64,000 nt of DNA from Nemertoderma westbladi (taxonomy: Eukaryota; Xenacoelomorpha; Nemertodermatida; Nemertodermatidae): NCBI GenBank assembly GCA_032718475.1, contig JAUCBJ010006949.1, positions 58,711 to 122,710 on the forward strand, read 5' to 3'. This document shows positions 1 to 9,542 of the stretch, piece by piece (the first letter of the stretch is position 1; the number at the start of each line of letters is the position of its first letter). The notes below the pieces were generated by a model, which did not search any database, was not told where the DNA came from, and was given only the letters and a program-made list of their open reading frames with translations. The translations under genes were made by a program, and so were the position numbers.

Positions 1-990
1 ATCTGTTGGACAAGCTTTCTGCAAAATTTTGCTTTATTTCATTAAGAATTGTAGGAGAAGATACATTTCTTACAAACAGTGTTTTTTTAACATACAAAAT
101 ATACTACTAATAAAAAATAATAATATCGTTGCCAAGACAACATCCTAATGGAGGATCAGTGTGGAGGTAAGTAGCAGTAGTGCAATTGAGTGTACTGTCT
201 GTTCCACATTGACATTATTGGGTTCTCATTAGTTATTACTTATTAGGCTTCCCTGCTTAGGCGCCTAATTTATTACAACAATAATAATTGTATTTTGTAC
301 AGACGGAAGATTGCCCAATGTTTCGTTTTGCGTTTTTCGTATTAGGCTGCCCTGCATAGGCGCGTAATTTATTTCAACAATATTGATAGCAATGGATCCG
401 TCCATATTACCAGCTCTCGCTGGCAAGCTTGTATACTGTATTGGTCATATTTATAGTATTATTATATTAGTAGTAGTAGTATTCATAGTATATAGGTGAC
501 TGAGTATATTCTCATGGTGATTGGGCTATCCAGCTGAAGCTACTACCCATACCCCGGTTGGCTGTGGTCGGTTGCTATCATTATATCTTATTATACAGTT
601 ATTAGTTTATGTGACTTTTTAAAGTTTTATTACACTTGACAGTGTTGAAATGTTTCATGTCTGGGTATCTTTTTATTTCCTTATATTTTATTATTTATTA
701 CTTATATATATTTATTTCCCTTACAATGTCACAGGATCTGTTAAAACAAATATATACAATGTACATGGTACTGAATTGCAATGTGTGAATGTCAGAGGAT
801 CTGTTATTAATGCAACTATTCAAACATATACCTACCAAAGGTACTAATTACCAGCTTTGAATGTCACATGACATAAAAACGAAAAAAACAAATACTAAAC
901 GTCAAAATCATATATCATAAATATATAGAAAAAATATACAAATCCAGTGTAGATTAATTATTATATACTAATTATTATAGACTATATTAC
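1..990. other. Non-coding flank, no gene recognised
   Basis: AT-rich sequence in which I find no convincing exon. It should be intron of the polycystin-like gene, whose next exon would have to start in phase 1 and supply the second half of a PKD domain; I could not find it here. It contains an approximately 50-bp direct duplication (about 238-290 and 340-391, sharing the motif taggct-ccctgc-taggcgc) and a short (tag)n run near 464-480. Confidence 0.5.
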
Positions 991-1180
991 CTAATGCTGC
1001 ATAGTGCTGTGCTGCTTCACCCTTTCCCCAATCAACTTTCACTTTAACATTTGTTCCGAACAACACTCGAATGTAACACTTTGCATCAATAAAGGCCGGT
1101 TGGTACACTGGACAGTGTATAGTCGTTGTAAATTCTGAAATCTCCTCCTTCAGTGTGACTTCAGACGAAGCAATCACTGG
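991..1180 (-). CDS. Polycystin-like protein, exon 6 (start of second PKD-like domain)
   Basis: The open frame on the minus strand is bounded by a good acceptor (tttacag, AG at 1182-1181) and a donor (TTAG|GTAATA, GT at 990-989). The exon starts in phase 0 and ends in phase 1. The peptide contains HCPVYQPAF and a stretch ending VLFGTNVKVKVDWGKG, which matches the first half of a PKD domain: a Cys-containing strand, then G-x-x-V-x-V-x-V-D-W-G-x-G. The phase-0 start fits the phase-0 end of the exon at 7796-7913, placing it next in the same transcript with about 6.6 kb of transposon-filled intron between. PKD domains are extracellular Ig-like folds found in tandem in polycystin-1. The rest of the gene should lie to the left of the window. 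The domain call rests on pattern recognition, not a search. Confidence 0.5.
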
Positions 1181-1555
1181 CTGTAAAGTGTGTTTATCGT
1201 TTAATTTGTATTGAATAATAATACTGTGATACAAGCAAACCCTATCTCCTAATCACTGGTGTGTACGATTATATATTAATATATGCCTATAACGAAAATA
1301 TATATGGTTAAAATTGCACAATTATTAACATTCTTTACACCTTTATTCAAGGTAAATTAATAAACAACAACAACAACATATAGCACAATAATATTGTTTA
1401 TAATAATTATTATTAATTTAGTTATGGCAGTGAGCATAGCCATACAATGTAGCCCTCTTCGTCAGGTCGTGTGAGCCAGGCGGGTGGGGATGGAGGCGGG
1501 AGTGGGGGAGGGGGGTGGGGTTACTTGCCTGTCAGTTCCGCTAGAGGGCGCCTTG
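1181..1555 (-). other. Intron 5 segment, nothing recognised
   Basis: Low-complexity AT-rich intron sequence followed by a G-rich stretch (about 1480-1520). No exon or element boundary is evident before the foldback element that starts near 1556. Confidence 0.4.
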
Positions 1556-2485
1556 GCGGTACGGCTAATGTCGCGTTATGGAAGGTCGCGTTACAGCTAA
1601 TTTTCAGAGTAGCCGTAACGCGACTTTGAAAGTCGCGGTACGGCTACTTAAAAAGTCGATTGTAGTGGCTAATCTATTGTATTGGTTTTACATTAGGGAA
1701 TCATTATCAATATTATTCTATGGTGTTTACGTACAGATAAGAAAGGTTCGAAAAATGTAAAATGTAATAATGTTTTACAGCATGGTATCCAGGGGGGGGG
1801 GGGGGGGATTTTAAATAAAAAAACTTAATTTATTAATTATTGTATTATTATTGTTGTATTGAGTACCACAGTACACAGTACCATAGGTATATTGGTCGAA
1901 AGTATATCAGTCAGTATATTGCCGAAATATTGCACTTTGAATTTATCATTAACATCAATAACCAAATCAAAAGTATCTAAAACTAAATCTCTTGAATTAG
2001 CCAGTAATCGCTCGCGTGTGGCATTTGGTTCGATGGTGGTGTGGTTTGGAATGGGTCGGCCATTAAGGGGTGGTTCACTACACCAAGATGTCAGTCGGGA
2101 TCACCACCCCCTCCCAATGCTGCTGGACCTTCAATTGGGTGATCAGCGGCTGGAAGGACGGCCATTGCCTGCTTGTCAATCCCAAACAGAACGCCATATG
2201 GTCTAGGTAGAGAGCCAGGCGTTGGTTAACAACACCGTACCTGTGTTTGAGGCTGTGACTAAGAATACCATATAATACAACATTAATTGAATGTGATGTC
2301 GATGTTGTTAACCAATGCCTGGCTCTCTACCTAGACCATGTGGCGTTCTGTTTGGTGACTGACAAGCAGGCTATGGCCGTACTTTGGTACTCAATATAAC
2401 AATAATTATACAATATTTAATAAGTACCGCGACTTTGAAAGTTGCGTTACGGCTATTCTCCCAAAAAATTAGCCGTAACGCGACG
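1556..2485. mobile_element. Foldback (long inverted repeat) DNA element
   Basis: The segment folds on itself at several levels. The outer parts carry copies of an agccgtaacgcgacttt-type motif in opposite orientations (1557-1650 against 2425-2482). Inside, ttgttgtattgagtacca (about 1850-1868) is answered by tggtactcaatataacaa (about 2382-2402). The core at 2154-2238 is an approximately 85-bp inverted repeat of 2299-2385, separated by a 60-bp loop. No transposase frame is present. The left arm is longer than the right, so it has probably taken an internal insertion (including the G tract at 1792-1807). It is best read as a nonautonomous foldback or MITE-type element inside intron 5 of the polycystin-like gene. 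Target-site duplication was not identified. Confidence 0.6.
1792..1807 (+). repeat. Poly-G tract (16 nt)
   Basis: An uninterrupted run of 16 G in otherwise AT-rich sequence, inside the left arm of the foldback element. It is one of about nine such tracts in the window. Confidence 0.95.
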
Positions 2486-2745
2486 ATACCCGCTAGAGTC
2501 GGGGACATTGCGCATCGCACTATGTGATAGTGGTCGGAAAAGTTGGAGTTGCAATAGCGGGAGATTCAATCCGCAGTGAGCGAGTGGAAAGGCCGATCAT
2601 CGGTCTTACATATTTTATGGCGGAATCTTTGAGCTGTTCATTGCGTTAGTACGTGGCGGTTCCATTGCTTTCGTTATCAGGTTGAAGTAGCAAGGGCTAA
2701 ATAGTTTGCATCAATAAAATGTTGTTCATGATTGTAGCGATGTTA

Positions 2746-4375
2746 TTATATTGGGTCATAATTTCGGCGTTTAGTTACGTCTTCGATAAATGAGTGTTTA
2801 TCAACAAAATGCTGAGCTAAAGTTGATGATGCCGTAATATGTAATCCTAGTAAACGTTTAATGTAAATTGATTTTATGCGATCAAGTTCCTTCAATTTTG
2901 CTAATGTTAGGAAACGTGCGAAAACCGGAAGGGAGTAGAGAGCCATCAGAGCGATTTTAATTCCGAATTTTTGTTGTATAGCAGCTAATAGGTCGAGGTG
3001 AGCCTGTGTGCAGTGCATGATTTTTTTACTTTGAGATATATTGAGATAATGTGTTTCGAGAAGCTAATCGATGTTTGTAAGGTAGTCCAGTCATATTCAT
3101 TACATATGGTTACAGCTTTTCCTCCATATGTAAATCTGTCTGTAGTTGCTAACCATCCCGCCTTTCTAAATTTACCAATTTTAGTTTTAATGAGATTTAC
3201 ATCCATTCGATTTTTGAGGCACCAAGAGTGAAGTACAGGTATATCCCGGCCATTCTGAATAGTCTGTCTGTCATTAGCATACAGAACCAGGTCATCAGAG
3301 TAAAACAAAAACTTAAGTATTGATATTGTTTGTCATAAGGCCAATGCTAAGTCGGAAATAAATATAATAAATCATAATGGGGAGAAACAATCTCCCTGTA
3401 AAACCCCAAGCAATTTTTATTATTTCGGATAGACGGAGACCGACGAAAATTCGAATATTGTTTTGTAGTAAATTCTAAATTAAATTAAATCGAATAATTT
3501 ACCTTTTATACCGAATTCGTTTAGCTTTGACAAAAGAAATAAATGGTTAACTTAATGAAAAGTCTATATAATATAGTCTATATATATAAAAGAAAAGGCT
3601 TTCTGAAAGTCTATGAAAGCCGCCTTTTTTTGGTTTTCGGTACTGGGAGGTATATTGTGTAAAACGTCATCTCCTGTGACTCAAAGCAGACTTTTGAAAT
3701 GAGAGTTTAGGGTGGCGGAGTCGATTGGAGCAATTGAACGAGAACAGTTCTTATGAAGGAGCCATGGTTTAACTTCCAAGCGACTAACAAGTTCCATCAG
3801 AGAGTCCTCCTCGAATTTGTTTCGTTTTCTGTTTATCAACTTTTTGTACTCTTATTTATCTAAGGGACCAACATCGTGTTCTTTCTGTATTTGAGTTATT
3901 TTGAAATGTCATAGCCGCGAGCAGCTCTTGTTTTGAGCGACAACAGTCCAAAGTCAAACCAAGGTTTTCCGTATGTTTTCATTCTACTTTTGATAGATGT
4001 GTCCACAAGCATTTCAGTTAAAAGGGTAGCTGCATTACCTACGTATTTCCCGATAACTGGTGGTAGCTGGTCATATCTATGAAATTCTGAAGGTTTATTT
4101 TCCGAGATAGACGCTTAAGCATTTCCTGGGGAGATGTTAGATTGGATACCGAGGTAACGGCAACTGACTGATGTTTTCTTGCTGGGTGACCATTACAAGT
4201 GGTAGTGTAGTTAGATTTGTACCTGGGGATTTTAAGGAGAGGAGATCGATAATGCTATTTCGAGAGTTTAATCCTATAAAACCAATATTAGCGAGGTCGT
4301 TTGTGAGATCTGTTCCACGGGAGCCAAAGTCAAGCCAACAGTTAAAGTCAACTCAACCTCCTATTATAATAGGAA
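2746..4375 (-). pseudogene. Decayed LINE, main part (RT to C-terminus plus part of EN)
   Basis: Minus-strand remnants of one old non-LTR retrotransposon. Near 4362-4300 the frame reads IIIGG..DFNCWLDFGSRG, the endonuclease catalytic GDFN region, interrupted by a 6-bp TGAGTT insertion. At about 3380-3410 the minus strand reads GVLQGDCFSP, an RT motif. At 3308-2985 it reads FYSDDLVLYA, the YADD-type RT active site with Ser for Ala, and 3018-2746 encodes the C-terminal LPVFARFLTLAK...RRNYDPI region. Several frameshifts and stops separate these blocks, so it is dead. It is split by the young RTE element at 4376-7427; the upstream piece is at 7441-7560. Confidence 0.7.
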
Positions 4376-7300
4376 CTACTACTACTAGGATCGGCATGCT
4401 GCATTGCAGCTGCATTTTAAGAATGCTGTGCCGGCTTGTCAACAAAATTGCACCGCCACAACTCCCTATCACCCATGACATTTGCTAGATCATCCGCATC
4501 TTCAAGGCCAGTGTCCTTTAGGATGCGTCTCAAGAAAGTCATGGGCTGTCCACCATGCTTATTCACGCCATGAGGCTGCCAAAGTACAAGATTATGCACT
4601 GGCTGGTCCTCACGGCGAAAGCAATGTCCTGCAAAGCGGAGGCGATTTTGTTCTAGTGTCAAGCTTGGGGGAACCAATGAGACACCTCCAATGTTATATA
4701 GTGTCTGGTTGGAGATGTGTGCATTGTACTTGACACAATGAACCCGGCGTAGCATTCTTGTGAATGTGCCATCCAGAGATTTGGTGTCCTCAGCAGTTAG
4801 AGCCCAGCATGGACTCCCGTAGAGGAGTACTGGAACTACTGCTGCTCTAAATAATCTGACCTTAAGTTTCCGATTAATTCTCGGTGACTTCCAAATCCTG
4901 GAAAGCCTATTCAAGGCTGCCCATGCCTTTCCCTTACATATTCGAAGGTCCTCACCTGACTTCCGGATCCATGATCCCAGGTAACAGAAGTCGTCCACAT
5001 GCTCAAGCATACCATCCTTTGAGCTTATGCTCATCCGATCAGAGACTTGCTGAGGACTTTCAAAGTTAACTGTCAGAATTTTGGTCTTTCTGGAGTTAAT
5101 AAAAAGACCAACACTAGAAGCAGCATGTTCTAATGAGCTGAGGAGCCGTTGGGCTCCCTCTAATGATTCTGAGAGTACTCCTAAGTCATCAGCAAAGTCT
5201 AGATCAGTTAGGTACTTGGCAGGATTTCCTCGACTTCTGGAGCCAGTAGGTGGAGTTATCATCACCCCATCATCATTATAATGATCTAAGGACATGCGTA
5301 GAACATAGTCAACCACAATAATGAACAAAAATGGTGCAAGTGTGTCTCCTTGGAGGACGCCCCATAACACTTCAAATGGTTCTGTGTCACCGTCAACAGT
5401 AGACACAAATGTTGTCGAACCATCGTATACTGATCTGATTGCTGCAATAATTTCATCAGGAATCCCATATAATGAAAGTATGCTGAACATACGTGAGCGA
5501 GAGACTGAATCAAAGGCCTTGAAGAAGTCAACAAAGATAACAGCCAGATGCCTGTCTTTCTTTTTTGATAACTCTTCAATTATCCTTCTAAGTGCCAAAA
5601 TGGGCTCCATGGTCCCACGACCTTTACGGAACCCATTCTGATTTCCACGGAGCAGTCTCTCAATGGGATCCCTGATGCGATTTAATAGAATCCTATTGTA
5701 TAGCTTTGCAGCAATCGAGATCAATGAGATTCCCCGAAAAGAACCATAGAGTGTTAGGTTGCCCTTCTTGGGAACTGGCACCAACTTATTTGTTTTCATT
5801 TCTTGTGGGACTCTTGTTGTTCGGTACATGTCTACTATGATGGGATAGATGAGCTTTAAACACTCAGGTATTTTTAAGACCTCAGGGGGAACACCATCTA
5901 CTCCACTGGCACGATTGGTCTTAATGCTCTTTGCAGCAGCCTTCACTTCTGCAAAGGAGATATCGCCAATGGGAATATCTGGGAGTACAGACTCAGACAC
6001 TTTTACTTCTATAAAGTTATCAGGCAATACCCTGTCATTATTGAGGAGCTTTTCAAAGTGGGCTTTCCAACCATTGAGGCGATCGGCTGGTGATTCAGCC
6101 TTAACCTTGGTGGTTGGTTGGCTTTTCCGCCCAGTAAGCAGATTGATCGATTTCCATGCCTGGGATGATTGCCTGCTGTCGTCAGCATCATTGATGGCAT
6201 CAACCTGTTGGTTTATTAGCTCCTGTAGATTAGCAGAGTACTGCCTGTTCAGGGACCTAGATGCAACCTTAACTGCATTCTTGGCCGCTGTAGTCTGTTT
6301 GAGTCGGGACTCTTTCTGCGCCTTATGGAGGTCATTTCGGCACTTCTGAATTTTGTTGTCAGTCCAGGGGGCCCTTTTCCTGTTTCGAGGGTATACAGGA
6401 ACTGTTTCCGCAGCTGCTAACTTAACTGCTTCTGTAAAGGCAGTATAGCCCTCACAGTGATCTGCCGCCTCAGAGGCAAGAGCCTCATACCTGTTGCTCA
6501 GCTGTAGTGTGAAGCTGGATCTCACACTTGGCTGTTGCAACAGAGAGGACCAGTCATGCCGCGGCAAGGCAGATTTCGTTGATCTGCTAGCACGCAGACT
6601 AAGTCTTACCTTGGCCACAATAAGGCGGTGATCACTGGAGAAGGGTCGAAGCGTAAATGTATTACAGTCTTGTATAGAGCTCCTGTATTTCCTACGAAAC
6701 AGAATATGGTCTATCTGGGACTTGTGACCACTGGGTCCACTATGAGTCCATATCTTTCCAGTTCGCTTCTTGAACTGGGTTCCAGCCGAAAACAATCCAT
6801 TTCCAGAGATAAAATCCTGAAGATGGACAGAATTTCGGTTAACATTATTGCTATAGACCCAGGGCGATGTAGGTGATTGATGCAGACTTGCATTAAAGTC
6901 TCCCAGGAATGTTAAGAATGCATGCTGATCCACTCCATCAGTAGCTGCTTGTAGATTGTGGTAGAAATTTTCCACCTCCTCTACAGGGGCAACACTAGTT
7001 GGAGAGTAGCACACAATCAGAACCACCTTAGGAAACTTCTTAGCCAGTCTTCCAGAACATGAGAAGTGGCAACGGATGATGCGGTTAGAGATTTGGTCTA
7101 TTTTGTCCAATGCTGCATGTGCAGTTGGATTCATCAATATACCAATTCCACCATTGCCACTATCATCTGCTGACGCGAGGGCGAGTCGCCAACCGCCCCC
7201 CATGTCCTTAATCAGAACCTCATCAGTCTGTCCAGTCTGCATTCGGTGCTCTTGAACACCCACTGCGCTAAGAGAAAGCTTATCTGCCAAGGCAGTCAGC

Positions 7301-7427
7301 TCACCTTGTCGCATTGGGGACCCAAGTGTTAGGGTGTTTACTGAGGCTAGTCTTGTGACTTGCCTCAGATTCACCAATGGCTTTGTTGGTCGGGGTGGAA
7401 CATGAGAGTAGCCAGAGAGTAGTAGAG
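4376..7427 (-). mobile_element. Full-length RTE-type LINE with 13-bp target-site duplication
   Basis: The element is bounded by a perfect 13-bp direct repeat, attataataggaa, at 4363-4375 and 7428-7440. Its minus-strand 3' end is a short (TAG)n tail (seen on plus as ctactactactagg at 4376-4390), typical of RTE-clade LINEs, which end in short microsatellites rather than poly(A). The 5' leader before the ATG at 7377 is only about 50 bp and the 3' UTR about 40 bp. The single ORF is intact, which with the perfect duplication points to a recent insertion. It landed inside the endonuclease codons of an older LINE. Short 3' ends of the same family recur at 9128-9265 and 11594-11858. Confidence 0.93.
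4417..7377 (-). CDS. RTE-type LINE polyprotein: APE endonuclease + reverse transcriptase (986 aa)
   Basis: This single intact frame encodes both enzymes needed for target-primed reverse transcription. The N-terminal ~250 residues are an APE-like endonuclease: VQEHRMQ near residue 42, LGDFNASLH near 160, SQIDHILF near 222 and SSDHRLI near 245 give the expected Glu, Asp/Asn and Asp-His catalytic residues. Such domains are often mis-annotated in databases as craniofacial development protein 2-like. The RT follows: NGFRKGRGT near 583, VDFFKAFDS (motif A) near 613, GVLQGDTLAPFLF near 670 and DFADDLG (motif C) near 733. The C-terminal region contains GHCFRR and a PVHNLVLWQPHG block conserved among all RTE copies in this window. 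No frameshift or stop is visible, so it may be active. It is close kin of the broken plus-strand copy at 23586-26065. Confidence 0.95.
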   Translation of the reverse strand: MVNLRQVTRLASVNTLTLGSPMRQGELTALADKLSLSAVGVQEHRMQTGQTDEVLIKDMGGGWRLALASADDSGNGGIGILMNPTAHAALDKIDQISNRIIRCHFSCSGRLAKKFPKVVLIVCYSPTSVAPVEEVENFYHNLQAATDGVDQHAFLTFLGDFNASLHQSPTSPWVYSNNVNRNSVHLQDFISGNGLFSAGTQFKKRTGKIWTHSGPSGHKSQIDHILFRRKYRSSIQDCNTFTLRPFSSDHRLIVAKVRLSLRASRSTKSALPRHDWSSLLQQPSVRSSFTLQLSNRYEALASEAADHCEGYTAFTEAVKLAAAETVPVYPRNRKRAPWTDNKIQKCRNDLHKAQKESRLKQTTAAKNAVKVASRSLNRQYSANLQELINQQVDAINDADDSRQSSQAWKSINLLTGRKSQPTTKVKAESPADRLNGWKAHFEKLLNNDRVLPDNFIEVKVSESVLPDIPIGDISFAEVKAAAKSIKTNRASGVDGVPPEVLKIPECLKLIYPIIVDMYRTTRVPQEMKTNKLVPVPKKGNLTLYGSFRGISLISIAAKLYNRILLNRIRDPIERLLRGNQNGFRKGRGTMEPILALRRIIEELSKKKDRHLAVIFVDFFKAFDSVSRSRMFSILSLYGIPDEIIAAIRSVYDGSTTFVSTVDGDTEPFEVLWGVLQGDTLAPFLFIIVVDYVLRMSLDHYNDDGVMITPPTGSRSRGNPAKYLTDLDFADDLGVLSESLEGAQRLLSSLEHAASSVGLFINSRKTKILTVNFESPQQVSDRMSISSKDGMLEHVDDFCYLGSWIRKSGEDLRICKGKAWAALNRLSRIWKSPRINRKLKVRLFRAAVVPVLLYGSPCWALTAEDTKSLDGTFTRMLRRVHCVKYNAHISNQTLYNIGGVSLVPPSLTLEQNRLRFAGHCFRREDQPVHNLVLWQPHGVNKHGGQPMTFLRRILKDTGLEDADDLANVMGDRELWRCNFVDKPAQHS

Positions 7428-7440
7428 ATTATAATAGGAA

Positions 7441-7560
7441 GGTTAGGGTTTGTGTACGAAAGTACCTCGAATATGATTAATAAAATTTCCACGATTGGGA
7501 CATCATGATTAAAATAGAACACGACAAAGAAAGCAATGGGGGACTCTATTACGATACAGT
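7441..7560 (-). pseudogene. Decayed LINE, upstream part (EN segment)
   Basis: The minus strand reads FYFNHDVPIVEILLIIFEVL and then SYTNPNLPII up to the RTE target duplication. Removing the RTE joins this to IIGG..DFNCWLD at 4362, restoring the usual LPIIIGGDFN endonuclease motif of the older LINE. This shows the two pieces were one element before the RTE inserted. The 5' limit is uncertain. Confidence 0.75.
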
Positions 7561-7795
7561 GGTTTGTTACATAATTGCACTATTAGTAGGAGATTAAATA
7601 TTCACACAAATATTAAACAACCTAGAAAGTGAATGAGCCAAAACGTCATGCATAGTGAGGCTACGGAGCTAATTATTATGGCAGTGTACCTGGCAGTAGC
7701 AGTGTACAGTATTCAGCTCTTATATAATGCTCTCCTATTTAACCTTTGATGAACTTTTTCCAGCTGTTATGTATGGCTTTCCTATTTGATCTAAC
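7561..7795 (-). other. Intron 5 segment with a local duplication
   Basis: No gene. An imperfect duplication, aacctttg.tgaa....cagctgttatgta, occurs at about 7741-7785 and again at 7793-7835, the second copy overlapping the 3' end of the PKD exon. So the donor region of this exon has been tandemly copied. Confidence 0.5.
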
Positions 7796-7913
7796 CTTTG
7801 GTGAATCAATTACAGCTGTTATGTAATGTTTTCCTGTTTCCGAGTACTGGATTTTTATTAATTCGTCCGGCATCCAGCTAGAGAAACCTTCATATAAATC
7901 GATTTCATATTTC
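7796..7913 (-). CDS. Polycystin-like protein, exon 5 (second half of first PKD-like domain)
   Basis: A polypyrimidine-rich acceptor (ttgtttacag, AG at 7915-7914) precedes an exon with a single leading base, so the previous exon must end in phase 2. The donor CAAAG|GTTAG (GT at 7795-7794) leaves phase 0. The peptide KYEIDLYEGFSSW...IQYSETGKHYITAVI matches the second half of a PKD domain, where a Tyr-x-x-x-Gly-x-Tyr strand follows the D-x-G turn. With exon 4 before it (...GLSV) and exon 6 after it, the arrangement is PKD followed by PKD, as in polycystin-1 ectodomains. The donor is not a strong consensus. Confidence 0.55.
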
Positions 7914-8719
7914 CTGTAAACAAATGTAAAATAATTCATAGTTTTAATTATTTTTATTATTATTTTTACTATATATTTTTATTATTAAATTGAATTTTAC
8001 TATTTACGTATATTTGTGTAATTTGCAACAACTATAAATATCGTCTTATTATTGTATTATTCGTTATACCGTATTTTAGCGTTTATTTGTATTATAATAT
8101 TACTTATGCATTGCTATCCTATATATTTCCTATATCATATTGTCATTTAGTAAGGATTAATATTATAGTGCAATTTATATTATAAGGAATTCCATATTAT
8201 AAAAAGCGTTAAATTGCTTTTTATAATTACTTCGATTTGAGAAACAATAAATAAATTGAGATATTCATAAAAGTAACGGTGCGTATCTTGTGAGAAAATA
8301 AAGTTAATTCCGACACATATAACTATTCAAATACAATAAAAATACTGATCGATATACTCCGCAAAACAGCATGGTTCTATTTACCTTAGCTTATGTGTAT
8401 AGTTGGATTTAGCGTTTTCTAGTAATGGTGTCCCTATCTAACTTTCTTAGAATGTTATTACTAGGTTTCTTTGTCTAGTAACTGGGGTTAGTATAGGGTG
8501 TCAAGTTGGAAAGCCTATATTTAGAGAATCTGTTCATGCTCAATAATTATTGACTGTTACCGACGTCTCCATTTGAACATCGTTTGTCAGACACAGTACT
8601 CTGATATATTTATTGGTTTTATAAAATTTGCAGAGTATATGAAATTAGTCGACAAGATGCAGGGCAGAGATGCGCACTCGCTAGACCCTTCAAAGCATTT
8701 ATGCCGCAACGAAAACTGC
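7914..8719 (-). other. Intron 4 segment, AT-rich, nothing recognised
   Basis: Very AT-rich sequence without coding potential or an identifiable element until the tRNA-like segment near 8720. A repeated octamer-like pattern (ctagtaa) appears at 8419-8485. Confidence 0.4.
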
Positions 8720-8806
8720 CTTGGCCCCCAGGCGGGGATCGAAGCATCGACCTCTGAGAGATATTAATTCAATGCAACCACTTCACTAAGGTGGGCCCTG
8801 GGGACA
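8720..8806 (-). repeat. tRNA-like segment, probable SINE head or tRNA relic
   Basis: Read on the minus strand, a box A-like stretch (ttagtgaagtggttgca) is followed about 35 bases later by a box B-like stretch (cttcgatccccgcc). This is the split RNA polymerase III promoter arrangement of tRNA genes and tRNA-derived SINEs. The acceptor ends do not pair cleanly, so it is not a functional tRNA gene. The body and tail of the SINE were not delimited. Confidence 0.4.
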
Positions 8807-8943
8807 TTTACGGAAACCATTCGGGTTGCCATGCAAGAGTCTCTCCATTTCATCCATCATGCATTTTGGAGATAATTATTTCACCACTTAAAGGATAATT
8901 GGAGGAATAACTGCAAAAAGGGACATGCAATTAACTGCCATGT

Positions 8944-9117
8944 TTGCAATCTTCTTTAAAATATTTCAAAGAATATTTCAAGCCTATAGGATTCGTGATG
9001 TCCATTAATGTCATAAAATCAATTTACGACGGATTCACGACATTGTTTTCCAGTCACACTGTTCCAGAGGTAACAAATTTATTTGAAGTTCGATGGGGTG
9101 TCATCCAGTGGATCATA
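8944..9117 (+). pseudogene. RT fragment of a LINE
   Basis: The plus strand reads IKSIYDGFTTLFSS, then VTNLFEVRWGVIQ. This is clearly the RT segment equivalent to IRSVYDGSTT...FEVLWGVLQGD in the RTE elements of this window, but from a more diverged family. Only about 60 codons survive and the catalytic motifs are absent. It ends where the short RTE fragment and the neighbouring host exon begin. Confidence 0.65.
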
Positions 9118-9127
9118 CCTTACAGAC

Positions 9128-9265
9128 TACTACTACTACTACTAGGATCGGCATGCTGCATTGCAGCTGCATTTTTAAGAATGCTGTGCCGGCTTGTCAA
9201 CAAAATTGCACCGCCACAACTCCCTATCACCCATGACATTTGCTAGATCATCCGCATCTTTAAGG
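9128..9265 (-). mobile_element. Severely 5'-truncated RTE 3' end on an exon-intron boundary
   Basis: About 138 bp nearly identical to the 3' end of the full-length RTE at 4376-4515, including the (TAG)n tail. It is flanked by an 8-10 bp duplication, ccttacagac (9118-9127 and 9266-9275, two bases ambiguous with element sequence). The duplicated target covers the 3' end of host exon 4. Before insertion the minus strand would have read GTAAG|GTATGA, a good donor. The exon-proximal copy has now lost the GT that followed AAG. Confidence 0.85.
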
Positions 9266-9266
9266 C

Positions 9267-9542
9267 CTTACAGACAGACCCATTGCAGATCCATAATTCG
9301 GAAGGTGTGGAAATATTTCCTCAATCTGAATGAAGTCATAGATCACTAACTTTACAATCGTGTTAAAGATGCCTCTGTTCACATTACGAATGTCATTGGT
9401 ATTCTGTCTAACACATAATAGAAAAAGCTGCGCCTCCAATATTGACCCTTTTGTTATTAGCAAAAACTCCCGACAGTGGGATTTATTTTCACCAGCTGTT
9501 GTTCCATATAAATAACATAACATTATGTCTCTATTTATGGAT
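9267..9542 (-). CDS. Polycystin-like protein, exon 4 (start of first PKD-like domain), donor disrupted
   Basis: The frame is open for 91 codons. It starts after an acceptor (cataaatcccag, AG at 9544-9543) with one leading base, fitting the phase-2 end of exon 3. Its original end, AAG at 9267, leaves phase 2 and fits exon 5. The C-terminal NYGSAMGLSV continuing into exon 5 KYEIDLYEG aligns with the FGTNVKVKVDWGKG strand of exon 6, so it supplies the first half of a PKD domain. The rest of the exon is not recognised. The RTE insertion removes the authentic donor here: read-through meets a stop two codons later (AGG CCT TAA), and the upstream GTAAGG could serve as a cryptic donor but would shift the frame. 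This allele may therefore be non-functional. Confidence 0.45.

Noticed and set aside
650-847. Small plus-strand gene of 65 codons
   Set aside because: AT-rich Tyr/Leu/Phe-rich frame without motif, splice partner or homology; ordinary chance frame.
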